From contig JASWHV010000003.1 of the NCBI GenBank assembly GCA_030760725.1, positions 115,042,153 to 115,106,152 on the forward strand: 64,000 nt of DNA, read 5' to 3'. The stretch comes from Neostapfia colusana (Eukaryota > Streptophyta > Magnoliopsida > Poales > Poaceae). This document shows, one piece after another, positions 54,501 to 63,107 of this stretch; the first letter of the stretch is position 1, and every line of letters starts with the position of its first letter. Below the pieces are notes generated by a model. The model saw nothing but the letters and a program-made list of their open reading frames with translations. It was not told the origin of the DNA and did no database searches. The translations under genes and the position numbers were made by a program.

Positions 54501-57500
54501 TTTCCAACATTATCAAACTGAACAAATATTCATTAGCACGAAGTTATTTACCCTGGGCCCTGATGGTGACTTCATTGTTTTAAAATCTGGGCCAAGAACT
54601 ACTTTCCTTAGATCAGATGCTTCATGCTAATGCAAGGCAAAGAGGCCACATGCCAGCATCTACTTAATAAAGCCCAAGAAACATGGACCTGCATGTATCA
54701 GAACCAAAAAACCTCAGTAGATGAGTCATATACGTCTATTTAGCCTGCATGAACTTGTGCTTCAACATTCTTTAGAATAGTGCAAATTTCAGCAAGCTGA
54801 GGATGCTGAAACACACCACCAACAAACTCATGCACCTCCCCGTCAAGCTCAATTGAGCTGCAACCAGGTGTTTTCTTCATTTGTAGGTCCTGTTTGGCAC
54901 ATCTTCTGAATCAGCTTTTGTATAAAAATAAGCTACGGGTGTACCAAACAGTTAGCTTCTCCAGCAGCTTATTAATTCAGTTGCTTCTTAGAATAAACTA
55001 AAAACAGGATATAAGTTTAAGCTGCTGTTCACCAGCTTTTTAGACAATTTGTTTTTTTAACAAGTTTAAGCCGTGCCAAACAGGGCTGTAGACTGTTCAT
55101 TTCCCGTCTTTCCCTATCAAGTCTGTCCCAATCCTGTGCTTTTGCATACATGCTGGATAACACTGTTAACCTACTATGCACCGACCAATTGACCCCAAAA
55201 GTTTAACCTGATGGTAAGGGTAGGCAATTCACTTATATTTCAACACTCCCCTCACGTGCAGGCTCCCTCTGACTGCAAACGTGAAATAATAGTCGGCTGC
55301 AATTTATTTAATAAATCACGCTTGCCAGGATTCAGACTCGAGACCTTTGGCCCTGATACCATGTTAAGCTACTATGCACTGACCGATTGACCAGAAAAGC
55401 TTAAACTTTTTGGGTCAATCGGTTGGTGCATAGTAGCTTAAGCTTTTCGAATCAATTGGTCGGTGCATAGTAGCTTAACAAGCACCACCCTCGCCTAGGG
55501 GTCACCTTGATCCAAGAAGAAGCCGCCGCTATCTATCCTGGTGGGTGGCAGGGCGTGGGCGTGTCCTGCAGCGGTGTTGTGACATGCAGCGGGGGTGTGG
55601 GGGCGGTGAGGGTGTGGCCGGGCGTTGCAGGTGTGGGTGGCGGCGTGGAGCTGATGGGAGAGGAGGGTGGTGGGGGATTCGTTCCATGGGAGAACCAGAG
55701 AAAGAAAAGGGAAGATTGATTCAAGGTAATATCGTCATTTTAGGTGGTCTAAGAATAAGAAAAGAAAAGAAAAATATTAAAAGGAGTTAAATTTGACTAT
55801 AATTCTATTTTGACGGTGTGTCGATGTTAGAAGTTATATTCTATCGAAACCTATCATATGAGTTCTATTTTATCGAAGCCGCTTTATAGGGGTTCTATAA
55901 TAGCAATTGACTCTAGGATGATAGAATGCGAACAATTGTTTGGTGCAATCGTGCAAACAATGCTTTTAAGCCATACGATCTCCATCCTACGGTCTTGCAT
56001 TTTTCCAATCAAGCCCCTCCATTTAGCAACACAAATTGAAAAAAATAAAGTATGAATACTATTGCTAGGTGAAAGGGCTTAAATAAAAAAAGCAGTGACT
56101 GTATGATTGAAGGTTGTGTGGCCTGGGGAAACCTTTCCTATGATTGCACCAAAAAGCTATTTGCATTCTAGTTGTCCCCCTACAACTTTTCAAGTTGATT
56201 ATCTTTTTCCTTGCTTCTTGCACATGTTGTTGATGCATTTTAAATTATGCGTGGAATAAGACAACCATATGTGCTATGTATCCTTGTTTTTGTTGGAAGT
56301 TTTTCACTTTTATGTTGTATATTGCATGTTGAAGCACCTAAACATCTACCGGTTTGGGAGCATTGGATATGTTCACTTTGCAATAAGCACTAACTCCCCC
56401 TTCCTCTAGAAAATGGGATATCAGAAAGTGAAACTGCTTCTGCTATATCTTCTGATGTGGATTTGGAGACGCCATCTGGTGTGCTAGCAAGAACAGCGAC
56501 ACTTCTGGATCTGTATTCTGGCTGTGGGGGTATGTCCACAGGGCTTTGTTTGGGTGCGACACTTGCTGGATTGAAACTTGAGACGGTAAATTTGTACACA
56601 ACACTTGTTCGTTAGGTGGAAAAATAGTACAACCTCAGCACTAATTCTTTTTCTTGGGTTATCAGAAATGGGCTGTAGACCTCAACAGCTATGCATGTGA
56701 TAGTCTGAAGTACAATCACCCACAAACTGAGGTATGCTTGCAAACTTATTGAATTTCGTCATTCTTTATGCTTTCTGCTACAAAGTGTCTTTGGATCTTT
56801 AAATGTAGGTGCGAAATGAGAAGGCAGATGAATTTCTTGCTCTCCTCAAGGAATGGGCTGTCTTATGTGACAAATATACCCATGAGGATGTTGGTTCAGA
56901 TTTAGCAGGCTCAATTGCTGAAGAGGATGATGGCGGTGCTAGTGACCTTGATGAGGATGAGTTCGTTGTTCAGAAGTTAATAGGCATATGTTATGGTGGC
57001 AATGGCAGGGATGATGGACTCTATTTTAAGGTACTTTTGTGTTGTTTCTTCAATCAAGCTGTGCTGGAAAGTTACTACTTGAAGGGGTCTTTTTTTTTTC
57101 TTCAATTAAGACTGGGAGTTTGGGTTATGCCCTTTTTTTATTGTACAGTTTGCTGAAACATATTATTGCAGGTTAAATGGCAAGGCTATGGTCCAGAATA
57201 TGATACATGGGAGCCCATTGAGAATCTCAGGTTAGTAAATGACATATCCTGATTGTTGCCTGGTACATCTATTGCACTCTACTAATCATTGTTTGGTAAA
57301 CCAGTGACTGCCCGCTGAAAATTAGAGAATTTGTACAGGAAGGATATAATAAGAAAATTTTGCCATTGCCTGTGAGTACCTATACCTTTTTTCTTTTGTG
57401 TTTAACTCCAACCTTTATCTGGTGATAGTGATTATATCTACCTCCCTCCATTATTTTGAAAGGGGGATGTCGACGCAATCTGTGGAGGCCCGCCATGTCA

Positions 57501-58316
57501 AGGCATTAGTGGGTTCAATCGGTTCAGAAACCGCAATGACCCACTTAAAGATGAAAAAAACAAGCAAATGGTAACATTTATGGATATCGTGGCATATCTG
57601 AAGCCAAAGTATGTCCTGATGGAGAATGTTGTGGACATACTTAAATTTGCTGACGGCTATCTAGGACGTTATGCTTTGAGCTGCCTGGTAGCTATGAACT
57701 ACCAGGCGCGGCTTGGCATTGTGGTAGCTGGATGCTATGGCCTGCCACAGTTCCGGATGCGTGTATTTCTTTGGGGTGCTCTTCCGTCCATGGTTTGTTT
57801 CGTGACTAGCTGCTTTCATATGTTAAGAGTTGTAATTCTCTTTTCAGTAATCAATTGTGTTTAGCGTTATACATGCTCCTGAAGTATCCTTAGAGTTATA
57901 ATTCCCTGCTTATGATCAGTTATGTTTGGCACTGTAGGTGCTCCCAAAGTATCCACTTCCTACACATGATGTAGTAGTACGTGGTGGAGTCCCCAATGCC
58001 TTCTCGGTAAGTGCAAATAGTAGTTTCTTAAACTATTGAAAAGTGTAAAATTCACTGATAAACATGATAATGTATACAGCAAAGTGTTGTTGCATATGAC
58101 GAAACACAGAAACCATCTTTGAAGAAAGCTTTGCTTCTATGGGATGCCATTTCAGATCTACCAAGGGTAAGTGTTTTCTAAGTTTCAGCTTTCTTAACTT
58201 GTGCATCGAGGCTTACCCCTTTGTGCAGGTAGAAAACCACCAGCCTCATGATGTTATGGAGTACAACGTTCCCCCAAAGAGAGAGTTCCAGCTTTACATT
58301 CGACTCAGTCGCAAAG
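48515..58316 (+). CDS. CMT3: CMT3/ZMET2-type chromomethylase (DNA cytosine methyltransferase), 14 exons, C-terminus not in window
   Basis: A nuclear enzyme that maintains CHG methylation at H3K9me2-marked chromatin. Exons: 48515-49032, 49114-49210, 53113-53220, 53290-53427, 53503-53602, 56410-56585, 56666-56731, 56809-57030, 57172-57230, 57305-57371, 57463-57792, 57938-58006, 58080-58166, 58229-58316. All junctions are GT-AG and stay in phase, giving about 708 residues against roughly 900 in the family. The ATG is in a good context (gccATGG). A basic/acidic tail (1-175) is followed by BAH (about 190-310), motif I LDLYSGCGG (353-361), and a chromodomain (about 452-495; F453, W478 and Y481 fit the aromatic cage). 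Motif IV is GGPPCQG (catalytic Cys529), motif VI MENV (570-573), motif VIII QFRMRVF. The C-terminal motifs IX-X should lie in exons past exon 14 but are not seen before 64000. The large introns are full of transposons. Confidence 0.95.
49355..49622 (+). mobile_element. TRIM-type miniature LTR retrotransposon in intron 2
   Basis: LTR-like repeat 49355-49436 (82 bp, TGTTAAAG ... CTTAACA), then TGGTATCA as a primer site at 49437. About 110 bp of noncoding internal sequence follows, then a purine tract GTGAGGGGGAG at 49544-49554, and a second, degenerate LTR from 49555 to about 49622. The whole is under 300 bp with no coding capacity, as in TRIM/SMART elements. The B-box-like TTCGAATC is internal and probably incidental. 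Confidence 0.82.
49623..51104 (+). other. Intron 2 segment with only small repeats
   Basis: No gene is seen. It contains a (TTTA)n run at about 50148-50172 and a 45-bp fragment at 50183-50228 matching the 3' end of the LINE family below ('cctaccccaacgtgcttggg' then 'ttgttgttgctg'). The remainder is AT-rich intron. Confidence 0.6.
51105..52135 (+). pseudogene. Truncated LINE reverse-transcriptase fragments in intron 2
   Basis: Two pieces match the LINE fragment at 59370-60256: 51105-51235 (acttacattacccttatta context) and about 51480-52135, with intervening unrelated sequence. The second piece ends 'acatgcttgggactaagg' and 'gttgttgtt', the 3' end type of this LINE. Many stops; no function. 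The missing middle suggests internal deletion before or after insertion. Confidence 0.75.
52161..52564 (+). mobile_element. Solo copia LTR in intron 2
   Basis: TGTTAGTAG (52161) to CCAGCA (52564), 404 bp, with perfect 5-bp duplication TGCAT (52156-52160 and 52565-52569). It matches the left LTR of the copia element at 60257-60563 ('gacactaggagttggggc', 'gccaagcatatgcca'). The inner part has a low-complexity 'gatgctgtccta' repeat (about 52316-52430). Confidence 0.93.
52565..53112 (+). other. End of intron 2
   Basis: No transposon or gene recognised. AT-rich, ending in an ordinary plant acceptor 'gtcaatcatag' at 53112. It may be original intron sequence. Confidence 0.6.
53876..54052 (-). mobile_element. 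Au-type SINE in intron 5, reverse strand
   Basis: Read on the minus strand it starts GGGAGCCTTGGCGCAACGG, carries an internal promoter (GGTTCAAATAC as B box), the 'cttgcagaaatacaagg' and 'gggagctacatgcaccg' blocks typical of Au SINEs, and ends in a T-rich tail at the left. Target duplications of 15 bp flank it (53861-53875 CATGAGTTCGTCTAT and 54053-54067 CATGAATTCGTCTAT), one mismatch. Confidence 0.92.
54887..55086. mobile_element. 200-bp MITE nested in the MULE
   Basis: Inverted ends GTCCTGTTTGGCAC (54887) and GTGCCAAACAGGGC (to 55086), one mismatch, flanked by TGTAG on both sides (54882-54886 and 55087-55091). The CCTGTTTGGC ends are common to hAT and Tourist MITEs; a 5-bp duplication does not settle the superfamily. 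Confidence 0.8.
55164..55480 (-). mobile_element. Rearranged TRIM with fold-back LTR end
   Basis: Reverse-strand TRIM of the same family as 49355: LTR 55164-55245 (82 bp again, TGTTAACC ... TTCAACA on the plus strand), purine tract complement at 55246-55262, primer-site complement TGATACCA at 55354-55361, then a second LTR from 55362 that breaks at about 55406. From 55407 the LTR end appears twice in the opposite direction (55407-55441 and 55442-55480), so 55364-55441 forms a near-perfect hairpin. Confidence 0.82.
55914..56409 (+). other. End of intron 5
   Basis: No element recognised beyond the MULE duplication. AT-rich, ending 'cccccttcctctag', a strong acceptor for exon 6. Confidence 0.6.
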
Positions 58317-59369
58317 GTAAGGGACACAGGTCTAACTGTTAACCTTGTTGGCCATCAGAAAATTAACTTTTTGTGAACAAATTGTGTATTTTAGCCTGTA
58401 TATTTCATTTTCTATAAACTTCGTGGAACTATAACTATTCTTAAATTATATTAGAAAAACAAACACAACTTTTGATGTAAAAAAAGGGCGTACCTAGTAC
58501 CGAAGGCTCCCACACATTGTGAGATCTGGGGAAGGGTTATACGACTTTTGATGTCAATTATACATAAAAAACTCTACCAATAGAAAATGTCCCACAATAT
58601 TGTAATTAAGAGGAGCTCAATCGGAGCCCGATCGAGAAAGGTCATGAAAGGTACTGAAAATTTGCTTTCATTGTTATCCTAAACGGTAAACATTAAATAA
58701 TTGGTGACTCATTGTTTAGCATTTAAATAGGCTAAACGATATGTTACTGTAGCATACTAGTAGAGAAAAATAGAGACCAGTAGGAGAAAAGAAAAAAATA
58801 GAAAAAAGGGAAGGCGTCCAACACAGCCTAATAGCTAGCCCGCAAGAGCTTTCCTAGCTCATATGATCGTGTGTCAGTGTCCTAGTCTCCTAGCAATCGA
58901 CGAAATGCCATTGCCACTGCTAGGTTGTGCTGCTTCAATCTCTCGTCTCCCTTTCTGTAACTTCACACTGTTGTCAGTTCATCTCCAATCGCCCTCACTT
59001 CTTTGTTTCTCTTTGTGCTCCTGAAGAAATTGGTAGTCTCGCTCAGCAGCGATCAACTAGAAGTGTTATGAGCACAGACGAGATGCCTTTGCTAGTTAGA
59101 TTCTCTCCCACTATTCCTCTCTTATCCCTCGTTACGCAACATCTAGACCGACACCTAGGCTTACAATGTTGCTTTAACGTTGCATCTGAACTGTCCCACT
59201 TTGACGGTCTCGCGTGAATGGGATGGGTCTCGTGGAAGGCGGTGCCTCGACAGGCAACACATGGGCGATGGCAGCTCTTTTGAAGAGAGGAGGGTGATAG
59301 GATAAGAAACAACCATTAAACCTAATGGTCTCTTATATAATCTCAATCTCTTTTTATCCCATCTTATAA
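58317..59369 (+). other. Start of the last visible intron
   Basis: No further chromomethylase exon was found. A short block at 58486-58545 ('gcgtacctagtaccgaag', 'atctggggaagggttata') resembles a dispersed grass repeat, probably a SINE-like fragment. ORFs around 58927-59312 are not recognised on either strand. Confidence 0.5.
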
Positions 59370-60256
59370 ATAGTTTGGTAGGCCTCGGTGGTCTACTACG
59401 GAGGTGATTTTCTTACTTCGTCAGCTTATGGAGAGATATAGAGAGCAGAAGAATGATCTACATATAGTGTTCATTGACTTGGAGAAGGCGCCTGAATAAC
59501 ATACCAAGGCCGGTTATGTTGTGGACACTAAAAAACATAAGTGCCAACAAAGTACATCACCCTTATGAAAGATATGTATAATAATATTGTGACAAGTGTG
59601 CGCGTAAGTGATAGTGAAATCCATACATTTTCCATCACGATAGGACTACACCAAGGATCAATTTTGAGACCATACACCTTTTTCTTAGTGATGGATGAGG
59701 TGTCGAAGGATATACAAGGGGATATCACTTGGTGCATGCTCTTTGTTGATGATGTAGTGCTGGTAGATGAAACAAGTGATAGCTTTGATAAGAATTAGAG
59801 TTATGTAGACAAACCTTGAAGTCTAAGGGGTTTAGACTTAGTAAACCAAGACCTAGTATATGAGGTGTGACTTTAGTGGTGTTGATTGTGAAGAGTGAAA
59901 TGTTATTCTACAAGTACAAATAGTACTTAGGAAGGACTCTTTTAAATACTTAGTATCAATGTTACAAAGCAAAGAAGATATTAAAGAGGATGTTTGCCAC
60001 ATGATCAAGTTAAAGTGGATGAAATGGAGACAAACCTCCGGAATCCTATGTGATATGAATATTACACAAAAGCTAAAAGGGAAGTTCTATAGGACGGTGA
60101 TTAGACCTGAAATGCTATATGAGATAGAATGTTAGCCAACTAAAAGGCAACATGTCTAACAAATGAGTGTCACGGAGATGCGCATACTGCAGCGGATGTG
60201 CCGCCATACAAGAAAAGACCAAATTAGGAATGAGCTGATTGGTGATAGGGTAGGGG
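59370..60256 (+). pseudogene. LINE reverse-transcriptase fragment
   Basis: Plus-strand non-LTR RT remnant: a region around 59390 corresponding to the RT entry (QLMERYREQKNDLHIVFIDL, then a stop where the fingers continue), and the palm in 59541-59798 (GLHQGSILRPYTFFLVMDEV, GDITWCMLFVDDVVLVDET). The VDD of the active site is present. Downstream is in pieces with many stops. It is cut at 60256 by the copia LTR. Confidence 0.85.
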
Positions 60257-60563
60257 TTGCTAGTTGATGAACTCTTAATCTTAGAGAAAGATGATAACAC
60301 TAGGAGTTGGGGTAATTTTTCTTGTTATTTCTCACTCAATGCCATACCCAACCTCAGCTGTTGGGGTTACATATTTATAGCTCACCAGATAGCCAAGCAT
60401 ATGCCAAGATGCCAGTCTAAGATGCTGTACTTAGATATTGTCTTTAGATGCTATCCTAATATGCTGTCCTTAGATGCTGTACTAAGATGCTGCCCTTAGA
60501 TGTTGTCCTAGTTGGGGCCACAAAAACAAAACAAAGACTAACAGTACAAGACTTATCCCATCA
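60257..60563 (-). repeat. 3' LTR of the second copia element
   Basis: Shares 'acactaggagttgggg', 'catatttatagct' and the repeated 'agatgctgtcct' motif with 52161-52564. Next to it at 60564 the plus strand reads 'atttctttttaag', the complement of a purine tract. The outer end is uncertain by a few bases because the expected TG is altered. Confidence 0.8.
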
Positions 60564-61990
60564 ATTTCTTTTTAAGACTTGTTCGTCGTATTATGGGAAA
60601 GTTGGACCATCCCGATCCTGGAGCAAAGCTGCAGAAACTTGATCCTCTCAAGGGGCTTGGTGAGCAGGCTCGCAAGTTGGTCCTTGGTGTTGATGTAACG
60701 CTCCTTGATGCTCCCTTCAAACAGCCTCGAATGAAGTGGTACCTCACTTGGATGTGCTTGCTCCGTTCATGAAAAATGGGATTCTTTGCTAGCACCAGAG
60801 CAGACTTGTTGTCCACCTTGAGTTCCACCGCTCCATTGTCTCTACCGAGAAGATCACCAAGCAGTTGAACAAGGCAGAGCGCCTGAGTTGAAGTGGTGGA
60901 GGCCGCTATGTACTCGACCTCATAGCTGGACATGGCCACCACTTGCTTCTTAACCGACCACCAACTGACAAGGCACTTGTTGAAGAAGAAGAGAATCCCG
61001 CTAGTGCTCTTGCTGGTGCCAATGTCGCCGGTTCGGTCGCTGTTGTTGTACCCGACAAGGTATACCTCCCTAGGGCACCTCGGGTAGTAGAGGCCATGGT
61101 TGAGGGTCCCGCAACATAGCGGATGATCTTCTTCACAGCCTGCTGGTGCCTCGTTGTTGATTGCTGCATGAACCGACTAACATAGCTGATAGAGAATGCC
61201 AAGTCCGGCTGTGTGTCGGCGAGGTAGTGAAGGCTCCCCACAAAACGCTGGTATTGCGTAGCATCCACCTCCTTCGTCGTGCTGTGCGGCTCAATTTCAG
61301 CCTCTATCAGAGTGAGAGTTGGGTTGCAGTCTGTGAGCCCAGCCAGCTCAACAACACGTTTGGCGTAGGCAGTCTAATGAAGCATGATCTCAGAGTCGTC
61401 CTGGTGCACCTTGATCCCTAGGTAGAAGAAGAGAGATCCTAGGTCACTCATTTGGAAGGTAGCTTTCATCTCTTACTTGAATGCTGCCATCTCCGCCTCA
61501 CCAAGTCATTGACGTAGACATCCACCAGTAGGGTGTTTCCTCCATTGCCCTGCTGGTAGATGATTGCCTCGTGCGGGCTATGCTCGAAACCCATCCACTT
61601 GAGCGTGGAGTCAACCATGGCATTCCACGCCCTTGGTGCCCGCCGCAAGCCATAGAATGCTTTGTGCAGGTGTAACACCTTGCCCTCCTTGCTAGGGATC
61701 GCAAATCCCGGTGGCTGGTGCTCATGGACCTCCTCCTTTAAATCACCGTTAAGAAACACCAACTTGACGTCCATGTGCTGAACATGCCAGCCTTCCTATG
61801 CAGCCAGCGCGAGGAGTCGCATAGATTCCATCCGTGTCAGGGGGGTGAAGGCATCGTCGAAGTTGATCCCCTCGTGCTGCACGAAACTGCGTACCACCAA
61901 GCAAGCCTTGTGCTTGAAGATGGCACCAGCTTTATCCCTCTTCAGTTTGAACACCCACTTAAGAGTGATCGCACGGTGACTACAAGGGAG
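60564..61990 (-). pseudogene. RT and RNase H of the second copia element
   Basis: From the right: RT fragments around 61990-61775, then 61774-61466 (VFLNGDLKEEVHEHQPPGF, then FYGLRRAPRAWN). The active-site motif reads YVND instead of YVDD. RNase H and connection appear in 61268-60906 (GSLHYLADTQPDLAFSISYV) and 60942-60553 (SSYEVEYIAAST, KVDNKSALVLAKNP, RSKHIQVRYHF) with frame changes between. Not functional. Confidence 0.9.
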
Positions 61991-62202
61991 GTCAACAAGC
62001 TCCTAGGTGCGTTTCTTTTGAATCGCATCCGTCTTCTCCCGCATCGTGGCATTCCCATGCCGCTTGTCTCTTAGCCTCCGTGAAAGACCAAGGCTCGCCG
62101 TCGTTGCATGCAAAATGCAAATGCGCCTCCAGATCGTGAGGGGTCAGTCCCGGCACTGGTTGGTCGTCGAGAAGGTTCTTAATTGTACGATACCACAACG
62201 AC

Positions 62203-63107
62203 TCACCATCGTGGTACGTGTTGATGCACTCCTCGTCGTGGGAGAGTGGAGTAACGAGCTCCATCAGGTTGTGCTCTACACGAGCTGGTGTCAGAGTTGA
62301 TGTGCTTGAGGGGGTGGTCGTCGGTGCTAGAGTGCGTGGGGTCGCCGGCTATGGTGGTGGTGGCGAAGAACTCGTTGCAACCAAGGTTGTGGCTGAAGAG
62401 CGTGGTGCTGAAATCGGTGGAAGCTTGGGGACTGGGGTAGACATGCTCAGTGGAAAAGAGTTGCCTACTCCCCAAGCTCCCTTGAAGTAGACGTACTCGA
62501 CGGTAAAGTCGTCGTCCACCGTCTTGTTCCATGCCATCCTCGCCTTTGTTGAACACTACATCGCGCGTTGTGCGCACGCGCTGTGTCGCCTTCAAGCCCT
62601 TCGCGTCGCTGATGAACACTCGCGGAGTACTCCAGTCGTCGAGCTTGCCGATGTGGCCAAGCTCCTTTGCGAACGTGAGGTAGCTAAAGACCTGAAGATG
62701 AAAGATTGCCAGCTTGCGCCCATGCCAAGCCTCGTACGGCGTCCTGCCATGGAGAGCTTTGGTGGGGGAGCGATTGAGAGTGTAGGGAGGTGTCACCACC
62801 GCCTCTCCTCGTAAGACTGCCGGCATTCCCCTTTGCTTGAGGAGGGCTCGAGCCATTCCCACATCTGTGCAGTATAGTGTGAACTTAGCCGCCGCGAATT
62901 CACCGCCATTGTCTGTGACACGCACAACTTGTGGCTGCATTTTGCCTCCGCAGTGGTCTGCGCGCACTTGATGGCGTTTGCAACCTCTCCCTTGCTGCCA
63001 AAGACCATCACCCACATGTAGCGGGAGAGGTCATCGATGAGCAGCAGGAAGTAGTGTCGTCCTCCCGGTGTAGCCGGTGTCACTGGGTCACACAAGTCCT
63101 CGTGCAC
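62203..63107 (-). pseudogene. Integrase of the second copia element
   Basis: Core start in 63107-62793 (GGRHYFLLLIDDLSRYMWVMV), the second Asp in TDNGGEFAAAKF within 63015-62203, and later TPYEAWHGRKLAIFHLQVF. The region that should hold the Gln-Gln-Asn-Gly and catalytic Glu is degraded. Frames change at about 62800-62950. The spacer 61991-62202 carries the linker to RT. Confidence 0.87.

Larger units (their letters stand above)
54188..55913. mobile_element. Nonautonomous Mutator-like element in intron 5
   Basis: Long terminal inverted repeats of about 125 bp starting GAGTCAATTGCTATTATAG; the complement of the right end reads the same for the first 23 bp and then diverges. The 9-bp duplication TAGGATGAT is perfect (54179-54187 and 55914-55922), as expected for MULEs. 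No transposase. Inside it are a 200-bp MITE and a TRIM, so it is older than both. The GC-rich 55490-55720 part holds an unremarkable ORF. Confidence 0.92.

Noticed and set aside
58927..59346. Small ORFs on both strands in the last visible intron
   Set aside because: No domain, no homology recognised, no splice connection to the chromomethylase frame.
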